From: Vallitaleaceae bacterium
GTDB lineage: Bacteria > Bacillota > Clostridia > Lachnospirales > Vallitaleaceae
Direction of reading: 5' to 3'
Assembly (NCBI GenBank): GCA_027858555.1
Contig: JAQICP010000107.1
Span: 1-31,630 of the forward strand
Length of the DNA: 31,630 nucleotides
Made by a program: the position numbers and the translations under genes. Position 1 is the stretch's first letter, and each line of letters begins with the position of its first letter. The notes below the pieces were generated by a model. The model saw only the letters and a list, made by a program, of their open reading frames with translations. It made no database searches and was not told the DNA's origin. Shown here one piece after another: positions 24,215-31,630 of this stretch.

Positions 24215-24670
24215 CTAAAGAACAGGGATGCATATTTCACATAAGTGTTCCCTAAGAAGTTCTGCCTTGTAGCGTTCTATCAGTGGTCTTGATTCATCAA
24301 TTATAAACCCTTTTCCCATCAATTCTTCAAATATACTGCCCCAAGCATTCTGAATTGCCTCGGCTGTGTGGGCTATCATAAGTACGGCATATTTCCCACC
24401 AAGGATATGATCGGTGAACACGCCATCTTCAACAGGACCATAGTCACTTGCAACCACCAAGCAGGTATCGTATCTGCAAGCCTCAGGTTTTACCAGCCTA
24501 GGATTATCTTGTATGATACCAAGAATCACAGAGCTAGCTGTTAATAAGCCTTTGGTTATAAGCCATGATTTGAACTTCTCCATTAGCTGAAAGTTAGAGA
24601 AGCCATAGGGACCTGTTTTTCGCATGTAGATAACCTTAACAGATGCCATTTTTTCAATTGTAATAGTCAT
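24215..24670 (-). CDS. GyrI-like (effector-binding domain) small-molecule-binding protein
   Basis: A 151-residue protein of the GyrI-like/SHS2 fold family, made of one effector-binding domain. The N-terminus MTITIEKMASVKVIYMRKTGPYG in two parts, the central CRYDTCLVVASDYGP and the final LREHLCEICIPVL follow the usual pattern. Family members bind hydrophobic or drug-like compounds, and some inhibit DNA gyrase or degrade toxins. The ligand here is unknown. An in-frame TTG eight codons upstream was rejected because the ATG has AAAGG ten bases before it. It lies beside a Bce-type drug module on the same strand, but with its own promoter. Confidence 0.85.
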   Translation of the reverse strand: MTITIEKMASVKVIYMRKTGPYGFSNFQLMEKFKSWLITKGLLTASSVILGIIQDNPRLVKPEACRYDTCLVVASDYGPVEDGVFTDHILGGKYAVLMIAHTAEAIQNAWGSIFEELMGKGFIIDESRPLIERYKAELLREHLCEICIPVL

Positions 24671-24715
24671 ATATTTGTTACCTTTCTGATACAAAGTACA
24701 TCGATGCCTGAAATC

Positions 24716-24744
24716 ATCATATAATGCTATAAAATGAAAAACAA
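24716..24744 (-). promoter_or_regulatory. Putative promoter of the GyrI-like gene
   Basis: On the minus strand TTGTTT (plus 24739-24744) and TATGAT (plus 24716-24721) are 17 bp apart, giving a leader of about 39 bases before the ATG. Confidence 0.4.
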
Positions 24745-24977
24745 TAGTTTTTTGAAAAGTTTTTAGTTAGTTATTGCTAGTTACCGTTTTGTCAAAATTG
24801 TTGAAATACTAGAATTGTTCCTATTATGCAAGATGACTTATGCAAATGTAGTTTTTCTGTCTGGAAGTTAGGGATGGAGATGGGGGTGGAGATGCGGATA
24901 TTTTCGTGGGATTTAATTTTCCCTTTGACAATCGATATCAGTTGACGTTAGGTGACTGAAAAAATCGGTCAATGAAA
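24745..24977. other. Gene-free spacer upstream of the uvrB promoters
   Basis: AT-rich DNA with a purine-rich patch (about 24870-24900) containing repeated GGAGATG. A 23-codon frame starting there has no support. No RNA gene or terminator is visible. Confidence 0.4.
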
Positions 24978-24991
24978 AGAACATATGTTTG
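24978..24991 (+). promoter_or_regulatory. LexA (SOS) box upstream of uvrB
   Basis: AGAACATATGTTTG matches 12 of 14 bases of the Gram-positive LexA/DinR box CGAACATATGTTCG. It overlaps the -35 region of promoter P1, so LexA binding would block it. uvrB is a classic SOS gene, which supports the assignment. Confidence 0.65.
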
Positions 24992-25016
24992 CATATCTTT
25001 TAATCTATGGTATAAT
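24988..25016 (+). promoter_or_regulatory. uvrB promoter P1 (SOS-controlled)
   Basis: TTTGCA (24988-24993) and TATAAT (25011-25016) are 17 bp apart; a TTGCAT reading with 16 bp also works. Its -35 lies inside the LexA box. The leader to uvrB is about 108 bases. Confidence 0.6.
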
Positions 25017-25065
25017 ATCATCATTATAAATACTACACCACAATTAAATGTTAACATTGTATTCC

Positions 25066-25094
25066 TTGAACTTAACAGGGTTTTAGACTATAAT
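25066..25094 (+). promoter_or_regulatory. uvrB promoter P2
   Basis: TTGAAC (25066-25071) and TATAAT (25089-25094) are 17 bp apart, a near-consensus promoter with a start near 25101. It lies 75 bases downstream of the LexA box and may give basal expression. Confidence 0.6.
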
Positions 25095-25130
25095 CTAAAG
25101 ACCGTATTGATTATATAAGTGAGGTGCGTT

Positions 25131-27125
25131 ATGGGTCAATTCAAAATTGTATCAGATTTTCAGCCAACCGGTGATCAACCAGAAGCTATCAAGACTTTGG
25201 TGGATGGCTTTAAGGCGGGCAAAAAGCGAGAGACACTCTTGGGTGTTACTGGTTCAGGTAAGACTTTCACCATGGCACATGTCATCGAACAGTTGAAGAA
25301 ACCGACTTTGATTATCGCCCACAACAAGACCCTGGCTGCTCAACTCTATTCTGAGTTCAAAGAGTTTTTTCCTGAGAACAGAGTAGAGTATTTTGTTAGT
25401 TATTATGATTATTATCAGCCTGAGGCCTATATGGCTTCAACGGATACTTATATAGAAAAAGATTCAGCCATCAATGACGAGATTGATAAATTAAGACACT
25501 CTGCAACAGCTGCGTTATCTGAACGAGATGATGTGATCATAGTTGCCAGCGTATCTTGCATATACGGACTAGGTAGTCCTATCGACTATGCCAATATGGT
25601 GATTTCAATCAGAAAAGGCATGGTAAAGAAACGGAATGAATTGCTTAAGAAATTAGTATCACTTCAGTATAGTCGTAATGATTTGGATTTTGCCAGATCG
25701 ACCTTTAGGGTAAGAGGTGATGTGGTTGAGGTGTACCCTGCCTATTCAACGGACATTGCTTATCGTTTTGAATTTTTTGGTGATGAGATTGATAGAATTA
25801 CTGAGATCAAGACACTGACTGGCGAGGTGATAACAGAAGTGGAACATGCCGTTATATTTCCAGCGTCTCATTATGTGATTCCAAAAGAACGTATTGAAGA
25901 AGCGTGCGCGAATATAGAAGAAGAGATGCATGTAGCCGTCGCTGATTTCAAAGCTGAAGTGAAGTTGATTGAAGCACAAAGAATAGCGCAAAGGACTAAT
26001 TTTGATATAGAGATGTTACGGGAGACAGGGATTTGTTCAGGAATCGAGAACTATTCCAGACATCTGAATGGTACGGCCGAAGGTGCGCCACCACATACCT
26101 TGATAGACTATTTCCCTGATGATTTTCTAGTGATTATTGATGAGACACATATGAGCTTGCCACAGATTAGGGGCATGTATGCAGGGGACCAGGCAAGGAA
26201 GCAGAATCTTGTGGAATATGGTTTCAGGTTAAAATCGGCTAAAGACAATCGACCACTTAATTTTCCGGAATTTGAAAAGAAGATTAACCAAGTCATGTAT
26301 GTATCTGCCACACCAGGACCTTATGAGAAGGAACATCAGGAATTATTCGCAGAACAGATCATCAGACCCACCGGTCTCGTTGATCCGGAGATAGAGGTAC
26401 GACCAGTAACAGGTCAAGTGGATGACTTGATCACAGAGGTCCATAAAGTGGTTGAAGATGGCGACAAGATTCTAATCACGACACTCACCAAGCGCATGTC
26501 AGAGGACCTTACTGACTATATGAAAGAACTTGGTATTAAAGTAAGGTATCTCCATTCAGATATCGATACTTTAGAGCGCATCGAGATTATCAGGGACCTC
26601 AGAATGGATGTGTTTGATGTCCTAATCGGCATCAACTTGCTTCGTGAGGGCCTAGATATTCCAGAAGTGGCGCTGATTGCCATATTAGACGCTGATAAAG
26701 AAGGCTTCCTCAGATCTGAAACTGCGTTGATTCAGACGGTTGGTAGGGCAGCTAGAAACGATCACGGCCGTGTTATCATGTACGCGGATAAGATAACGCC
26801 TTCCATGGAGCGCGCCATCGGTGAAACGGCTAGACGTCGCCAGATACAGCGCGATTACAATGAAACCCACGGTATCACCCCACAAACCATTAAAAAGGCA
26901 GTGCGTGATTTAATTAAAATGAGTAAAAAATCTGATTCCAAGGGTAGATACAAGTTAGACAAGGACCCAGAATCAATGAATAGAGAAGAACTTGAAAATA
27001 CAAGTATAAAACTATCAGCTGAGATGAAGCGGGCGGCATCGGACTTACAATTCGAACTTGCGGCCAAGCTTCGTGATGAACTGCTAAAAGTTAACAAACA
27101 GATCCAAATATACAAAGGAGAATAG
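25131..27125 (+). CDS. uvrB: Excinuclease ABC subunit UvrB
   Basis: The damage-verifying helicase-like subunit of nucleotide excision repair. UvrA loads it at lesions and UvrC then cuts. The 664-residue length is normal. Visible features are Walker A GVTGSGKT (38-45), the damage-probing hairpin YYDYYQPEAY (91-100), the DETH box (337-340), helicase motifs including QTVGRAARN, and the C-terminal UVR domain (about 625-660) that binds UvrC. The start was placed at ATG 25131, with GAGGTG just upstream and the usual FKIVSDFQPTGDQPEAI N-terminus. A GTG at 25119 would add four residues. The stop codon is one base before uvrA. Confidence 0.97.
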   Translation: MGQFKIVSDFQPTGDQPEAIKTLVDGFKAGKKRETLLGVTGSGKTFTMAHVIEQLKKPTLIIAHNKTLAAQLYSEFKEFFPENRVEYFVSYYDYYQPEAYMASTDTYIEKDSAINDEIDKLRHSATAALSERDDVIIVASVSCIYGLGSPIDYANMVISIRKGMVKKRNELLKKLVSLQYSRNDLDFARSTFRVRGDVVEVYPAYSTDIAYRFEFFGDEIDRITEIKTLTGEVITEVEHAVIFPASHYVIPKERIEEACANIEEEMHVAVADFKAEVKLIEAQRIAQRTNFDIEMLRETGICSGIENYSRHLNGTAEGAPPHTLIDYFPDDFLVIIDETHMSLPQIRGMYAGDQARKQNLVEYGFRLKSAKDNRPLNFPEFEKKINQVMYVSATPGPYEKEHQELFAEQIIRPTGLVDPEIEVRPVTGQVDDLITEVHKVVEDGDKILITTLTKRMSEDLTDYMKELGIKVRYLHSDIDTLERIEIIRDLRMDVFDVLIGINLLREGLDIPEVALIAILDADKEGFLRSETALIQTVGRAARNDHGRVIMYADKITPSMERAIGETARRRQIQRDYNETHGITPQTIKKAVRDLIKMSKKSDSKGRYKLDKDPESMNREELENTSIKLSAEMKRAASDLQFELAAKLRDELLKVNKQIQIYKGE

Positions 27126-27126
27126 T

Positions 27127-29982
27127 ATGATAAACAGTGAACAAACTAGTGCAAAAAACAGTATCATCATAAAAGGCGCCAGAGAGCATAACTTAAAAAA
27201 TATAGATTTAATCATTCCACGGGACAAATTGGTGGTATTTACAGGGCTCAGTGGTTCGGGTAAGTCTTCACTGGCATTTGATACCATCTATGCTGAGGGA
27301 CAACGCCGTTATGTGGAGTCCTTGTCAAGTTACGCCAGACAGTTCCTTGGACAGATGGAAAAACCTGATGTGGATTCCATTGAAGGGCTATCACCAGCCA
27401 TATCCATAGATCAAAAAACAACCAATAGAAATCCAAGGTCTACTGTTGGAACGGTTACGGAGATCTATGATTATTTCAGACTTTTGTTTGCTAGAGTCGG
27501 TGTGCCACATTGTCCAACTTGTGGAAAAATCATTAAGAAGCAAACAGTCGATCAGATTGTAGATCAGCTATTAGAACTACCTGAGGGCAGTAAAATTCAA
27601 CTTTTAGCGCCTGTCATAAGAGGACGCAAGGGTGAACATACCAAGCTCATAGATCATGCTAAAAGAAGTGGCTACGTACGCGCTATTATTGATGATAATC
27701 TATATGACCTATCTGAGGACATTGTCCTTGATAAGAATGTCAAACATACCATCGAGATTGTTGTGGATAGACTGGTGATTAATTCGGATGTCCAGTCCAG
27801 ACTTTCTGAATCCATAGAAACCGTCATGCATTTGACTGGTGGGATTATGGCAGTGGATGTGATTGATGGTGAGAAGATTAATTTCAGTCAGAGTTTTGCC
27901 TGTCCAGACGGCCATATTAGTGTTGAAGAAATTGAACCACGTATGTTTTCTTTCAATAATCCTTTTGGGGCATGTCCAGCATGCCATGGACTTGGCTATA
28001 TGATGGAGTTCGACCCTGAACTGGTTGTACCAAAAAAAGATATCAGCCTACTTGAGGGTGCAATCGTAGCACCTGGGTGGCGTGGTGCATCTCATGATAC
28101 CAGCTATCTGCAGGCTATGCTAAAAGCACTATCTGAAGAATACAAATTTGATCTGAACACCCCATATAAAGATTTACCTAAAAAAGTCAAAAACCTACTG
28201 ATGCACGGTTCTAATAAGAAAGTCACGGTTCAGTATTCATCTGAAAGAGGCTCTGTCAAGTACGACATGGTTTTTGAAGGTATTATCAATAGCCTGGCCA
28301 GACGTTATAAAGAGACCTCTTCTGAATACATGCGCCAAGAATATGAGAAATATATGACGAATAATGATTGCCCGACTTGTAAAGGTCAGCGATTGAAACC
28401 AGAGGCATTAGGTGTTCGTATTGATGGTCATAACATTGTTGAAATAACAGATATGGCGATTATTGAAATCAAGCAACTTTTTGACACAATTAAACTAACG
28501 GATCGTGATCTATTAATTGGAGATCAGATCATTAAAGAAATAAGCGGAAGAGTCAAATTCCTCGTAGATGTAGGACTAGATTACTTGACACTTTCTCGTT
28601 CAGCCGGTACGCTTTCTGGTGGTGAAGCTCAAAGAATTCGTTTGGCAACTCAGATTGGGTCTGGTTTAGTTGGGGTGGTCTATATATTAGATGAGCCTTC
28701 CATTGGCTTGCATCAAAGAGATAATGCCAGATTATTGACCACACTCAAGCATTTGCGAGACCTGGGCAATACGCTCATTGTGGTGGAGCATGATGAAGAA
28801 ACCATGGACGAAGCCGATTATATCGTCGATATCGGTCCTGGTGCCGGTTCCCATGGTGGTGAAATAGTAGCACAGGGTGATGCTGCAGTTATTATGGCGT
28901 GTAAAGCATCCATAACCGGTGCTTATCTAAGTGGTAAAAAATTCATTGATGTACCAACAAAGCGACGTCCGTCAAATGGACATTTCTTAAAGATTATCGG
29001 TGCTTCAGAGAACAACCTTCAGCATGTTGATGTGGCTATTCCTCTTGGTGTTTTTACTGCTGTAACAGGGGTTTCAGGTTCGGGCAAAAGTTCGTTGGTC
29101 AATGAAATCCTATACAAGCGTCTGGCGAGAGATCTGAACAGAGCTCTTAAAAGACCAGGAAAACATGACGATATGTTAGGTCTGGAACATCTAGACAAAG
29201 TCATTGATATCGATCAATCACCGATTGGCAGAACGCCGCGTTCCAATCCAGCTACTTATACCAAAGTATTTGACTTTATCAGAGATATATTTACACAGAC
29301 TGCTGAATCAAAACTTAGGGGTTACAAAAAAGGTCGGTTTAGTTTTAATGTCAAAGGTGGCCGTTGTGAGGCCTGTAGTGGTGATGGTATTATCAAGATT
29401 GAAATGCACTTCCTACCGGATGTCTATGTACCATGCGAGGTCTGTCACGGGAAGCGCTATAACAGGGAAACATTGGACATCAGATACAAAGGTAAAAACA
29501 TAGCAGATGTGCTTGATATGAATGTGGAGGAAGCATTGACATTCTTTGAGAACATCCCTAAGATATATAGTAAGATGGTGACGCTCAATGATGTCGGCTT
29601 ATCGTATATCAAGCTGGGTCAACCTTCAACGACCCTGTCAGGCGGAGAGGCTCAGCGAATCAAGTTGGCCACAGAATTGTCTAAAAGAAGCACAGGTAAG
29701 ACCATGTACATATTGGATGAACCTACCACAGGTTTGCATTTTGAAGATGTCAGTAAGCTGGTCCATATCCTACAGCGTTTGGTAGAGGGCGGCAACACGG
29801 TACTGGTTATTGAACATAACTTGGATGTCATTAAAACGGCAGACCATGTTATTGACCTGGGACCTGAAGGTGGTAGCAGAGGTGGCTTGATCATCGGCAC
29901 TGGCACACCAGAAGAATTGGTTAATGTTGAAGCATCCTATACAGGTCAGTATTTGAAAAGGGTATTAACAAAGAAGTGCTAA
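27127..29982 (+). CDS. uvrA: Excinuclease ABC subunit UvrA
   Basis: The damage-recognition ATPase of nucleotide excision repair, 951 residues as usual. It has two ABC modules: Walker A GLSGSGKSS (40-48) and GVSGSGKSS (about 648-656), each with an LSGGEAQRI signature and a DEP Walker B. Zinc-binding cysteines are present at C129/C132, C259/C283/C286 and C747/C750/C770/C773. AAAGGAG precedes the ATG and lies at the end of uvrB, so the two form one operon. The last codons (AAG AAG TGC TAA) match the unit of the tandem array that follows, so the extreme C-terminus KKC may have been shaped by that repeat. No terminator is evident after the gene. Confidence 0.97.
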   Translation: MINSEQTSAKNSIIIKGAREHNLKNIDLIIPRDKLVVFTGLSGSGKSSLAFDTIYAEGQRRYVESLSSYARQFLGQMEKPDVDSIEGLSPAISIDQKTTNRNPRSTVGTVTEIYDYFRLLFARVGVPHCPTCGKIIKKQTVDQIVDQLLELPEGSKIQLLAPVIRGRKGEHTKLIDHAKRSGYVRAIIDDNLYDLSEDIVLDKNVKHTIEIVVDRLVINSDVQSRLSESIETVMHLTGGIMAVDVIDGEKINFSQSFACPDGHISVEEIEPRMFSFNNPFGACPACHGLGYMMEFDPELVVPKKDISLLEGAIVAPGWRGASHDTSYLQAMLKALSEEYKFDLNTPYKDLPKKVKNLLMHGSNKKVTVQYSSERGSVKYDMVFEGIINSLARRYKETSSEYMRQEYEKYMTNNDCPTCKGQRLKPEALGVRIDGHNIVEITDMAIIEIKQLFDTIKLTDRDLLIGDQIIKEISGRVKFLVDVGLDYLTLSRSAGTLSGGEAQRIRLATQIGSGLVGVVYILDEPSIGLHQRDNARLLTTLKHLRDLGNTLIVVEHDEETMDEADYIVDIGPGAGSHGGEIVAQGDAAVIMACKASITGAYLSGKKFIDVPTKRRPSNGHFLKIIGASENNLQHVDVAIPLGVFTAVTGVSGSGKSSLVNEILYKRLARDLNRALKRPGKHDDMLGLEHLDKVIDIDQSPIGRTPRSNPATYTKVFDFIRDIFTQTAESKLRGYKKGRFSFNVKGGRCEACSGDGIIKIEMHFLPDVYVPCEVCHGKRYNRETLDIRYKGKNIADVLDMNVEEALTFFENIPKIYSKMVTLNDVGLSYIKLGQPSTTLSGGEAQRIKLATELSKRSTGKTMYILDEPTTGLHFEDVSKLVHILQRLVEGGNTVLVIEHNLDVIKTADHVIDLGPEGGSRGGLIIGTGTPEELVNVEASYTGQYLKRVLTKKC

Positions 29983-29999
29983 TGAAGATGGGTAACAAG

Positions 30000-30220
30000 G
30001 AAGTGCTAATAGAGAAGAGCTAATAGAGAAGTGCTAATAAAGAAGTGCTAATAAAGAAGTGCTAATAGAGAAGTGCTAATAGAGAAGTGCTAATAGAGAA
30101 GTACTAATAGAGAAGTGCTAATAAAGAAGTGCTAATAAAGAAGTGATAATAAAGAAGTGATAACTAAGAAGTGCTACAAAGAAGTGATAACTAAGAAGTG
30201 TTACAAAGAAGTATTATGAA
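30000..30220 (+). repeat. 14-bp tandem array, 16 units
   Basis: Units of GAAGTGCTAAT plus AAA or AGA begin at 30000 and repeat at exactly 14-base steps through 30168. Three further units of 13-14 bases follow, with more changes (GAAGTGATAAC, GAAGTGTTAC, GAAGTATTAT). An isolated copy (29973-29983) covers the last codons and stop of uvrA. The unit is not self-complementary and carries TAATAA or TAATAG. As 14 is not a multiple of three, every forward frame meets stops within three units, so the array is not coding. Confidence 0.95.
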
Positions 30221-30323
30221 GAAGAACTTACATATAAGTATTGGTAAAGAATTGCCAACACAGATGTACAACATGCAAGTTCTATATTAGGAATGAACTA
30301 ACACAGATATGAGGGAGAGTAGT
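30221..30323 (+). other. Leader region with a small hairpin
   Basis: TTGGTAA (30241-30247) and TTGCCAA (30252-30258) pair around AGAA with one G-U pair. Outer GAACTT (30224-30229) and AAGTTC (30277-30282) could close it. No T run and no well-spaced promoter were found. It may be a leader structure of the next gene. Confidence 0.3.
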
Positions 30324-31630
30324 ATGAGGGTAAAAAGACGACTTACAGCCATAATATTAAGCATCTTGTTAGTGTTTAATCTGTCACTGAGTATTAGTGC
30401 CAGTTCGGACAGCTTGCCTAGTGGATGGGCCATAGAAGATATTTTACAGCTACAAGAAACGGGTATACTGCGCGGGGATAGTTTTGATCATTATCAAACC
30501 AATATAACCCGTGAGACCTATGCCTATTTGGTATATAAACTAGTGGAATCTTATGGTATAGCCATTAGTGAAATTGCAGACCTGAATATGTCCTACATTC
30601 TTACGGATTGTGATGATTACTATGTCATAGGTTTATTCAAAGCAGGCATCATTACAGGCTATCTTGATAATACCTATAGACCAAGTCAACCAATTACAAG
30701 GCAAGAGATATGCACCTTATATATGAAGGCATTGGAAGTAATAGGTGTTTATTTATCAGATAATGACGCGAGCTTAGCACCTTTTGTCGATACCCATGCA
30801 ATTGGTACTTGGGCGATGAACAGTATGGTGAAATGCTTGAATGCAGGTATCATCAATGGTATATCGGCCACGCAATTATCCCCACTTGGGTATTCTACCA
30901 TAGAGCAAGCACTGGTCATATTTAATCGAATAGTCACCAATGATAGCATCGGATCACAGACTCGACCATTTCAAAAAGGCATTGAGAATAAAAGTCTTGG
31001 CAACGACGCAGGCTATGGTTATTATGTCCAGAAGAATCTACTTGGCGTAACTACCGGTATCAAGCAGTATAGAGATTATGAATTAGTAAAAGAGATAGAA
31101 GCGGGTGTTATTGAGACGGACCCTGGTGTTACAATACTAGATGATATTCAAGTGGTGAATCAATCAATCTATTATATCAATTCAGATGGGTTTTTGAGTG
31201 CATATGATCTAAGTACAGGTGAATTAACAAGAATTGACCAAGGTCCTTGTGAAGATTTTGTGGTTTCTGATGGCGCTATCTATCTGATATTAGATGGTGA
31301 TGTCTATCGTTACACAATCACAGGTGACAATCGGTACACTGAAAAAATGAGTTTGTTGAGCGGTTCATACCAGCACATTATGTTATACACCCATGAAGGT
31401 GATGAGACTATATATCTACTAGATGACACGGACTATTTATCGTCCTATAAAGAGGGGAAAACCAGTATAATATCCGAAGGTGTTCAATCCTTCCAGATTA
31501 ACGCTGGTTATATATATTATATACATTCGGACCAAATATTATACAAACAGGAGATTGGCGGGACGAATAAGTTGAAAATCGTTGATAATGCCTATGATTT
31601 CAGGGTTTGTGGGTATAATCTCCTATATAT
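30324..31630 (+). CDS. Secreted SLH-domain protein with C-terminal propeller-like region (partial)
   Basis: The frame is open to the right edge, giving 435 residues of a longer protein. A signal peptide (about 1-27, ending SISAS) is followed by two to three S-layer homology repeats (about 32-205; YVIGLFKAGIITGY, YRPSQPITRQEICTLY, WAMNSMVKCLNAGIING), which anchor proteins to wall polymers. From about 265 on, repeated strands such as QSIYYINSDGFLSAYD, GAIYLILDGDVYRY and GYIYYIHSDQILYK resemble the DUF5050 beta-propeller seen in clostridial surface proteins. GAGGGAG (30311-30317) is six bases before the ATG. The function is unknown; a structural or binding role at the surface is likely. One SLH repeat may be degenerate. 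Confidence 0.88.
   Translation, partial: MRVKRRLTAIILSILLVFNLSLSISASSDSLPSGWAIEDILQLQETGILRGDSFDHYQTNITRETYAYLVYKLVESYGIAISEIADLNMSYILTDCDDYYVIGLFKAGIITGYLDNTYRPSQPITRQEICTLYMKALEVIGVYLSDNDASLAPFVDTHAIGTWAMNSMVKCLNAGIINGISATQLSPLGYSTIEQALVIFNRIVTNDSIGSQTRPFQKGIENKSLGNDAGYGYYVQKNLLGVTTGIKQYRDYELVKEIEAGVIETDPGVTILDDIQVVNQSIYYINSDGFLSAYDLSTGELTRIDQGPCEDFVVSDGAIYLILDGDVYRYTITGDNRYTEKMSLLSGSYQHIMLYTHEGDETIYLLDDTDYLSSYKEGKTSIISEGVQSFQINAGYIYYIHSDQILYKQEIGGTNKLKIVDNAYDFRVCGYNLLY

Noticed and set aside
24876..24944. Short 23-codon frame beginning in a purine-rich patch
   Set aside because: There is no distinct ribosome site, no recognisable product and no sign of coding constraint.
30000..30220. CRISPR array
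   Set aside because: Units are only 14 bp and contiguous, with no variable spacers between them, and no cas genes are present.
30000..30220. Repetitive peptide-coding gene
   Set aside because: A 14-base unit shifts frame each copy and contains TAATAA or TAATAG, so no frame stays open.

Overview
The window is low-GC DNA with strong Shine-Dalgarno sites, TTG as an occasional start codon and envelope genes typical of Gram-positive bacteria: two LCP ligases, a stalk-domain amidase, an SLH protein, a Bce-type peptide-antibiotic module, and ftsEX next to ctpB and a MinJ-like gene. This points to an anaerobic Firmicute of class Clostridia, probably a Lachnospirales-like lineage. The species cannot be named from the sequence alone.

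Layout. Positions 1-2840 hold the end of a membrane protein (possibly an ECF S component), a stand-alone receiver protein placed directly before trxB, and a NusG-II domain / Gx-transporter pair. Positions 2900-11060 are an envelope region: a large secreted amidase, a minus-strand SDR oxidoreductase, two LCP proteins, a small unnamed exported protein translationally coupled to the second LCP, a WecG/TagA glycosyltransferase and a YitT-family membrane protein. Positions 11324-13657 hold an orphan MsmX/UgpC-type sugar ABC ATPase and a CdaR/PucR-type regulator.

Positions 13695-19059 are the division and cell-wall block ftsE - ftsX - M23 hydrolase - ctp protease - PDZ (MinJ-like) protein. FtsEX would transmit ATP hydrolysis to the coiled-coil M23 hydrolase outside the cell. 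In this sequence ftsX is broken by a one-base loss in a T run. The block continues after an interruption with uvrB-uvrA (25131-29982), which has a LexA-like box and two promoters. In Bacillus subtilis the ftsEX, ctpB, minJ and uvrBA genes are also neighbours.

The interruption (19316-24670, all minus strand) is a complete Bce-type detoxification module: BceB-like permease, BceA-like ATPase, intramembrane-sensing kinase and OmpR-type regulator, followed by a GyrI-like protein. Its regulatory DNA is unusually clear. A perfect 10-4-10 inverted repeat plus a half-site precede the ABC genes, and a different perfect 11-4-11 palindrome abuts the -35 box of the regulator/kinase promoter.

Downstream of uvrA lies a 16-copy, 14-bp tandem array whose unit matches the last codons of uvrA. 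The window ends inside a secreted SLH-domain protein with a predicted beta-propeller. No tRNA, rRNA, CRISPR, transposase or phage gene was seen. I found no clearly new multi-gene system. The items most worth a second look are the module's two palindromes, the uvrA-derived array, the ftsX frameshift and the unnamed LCP-coupled protein.
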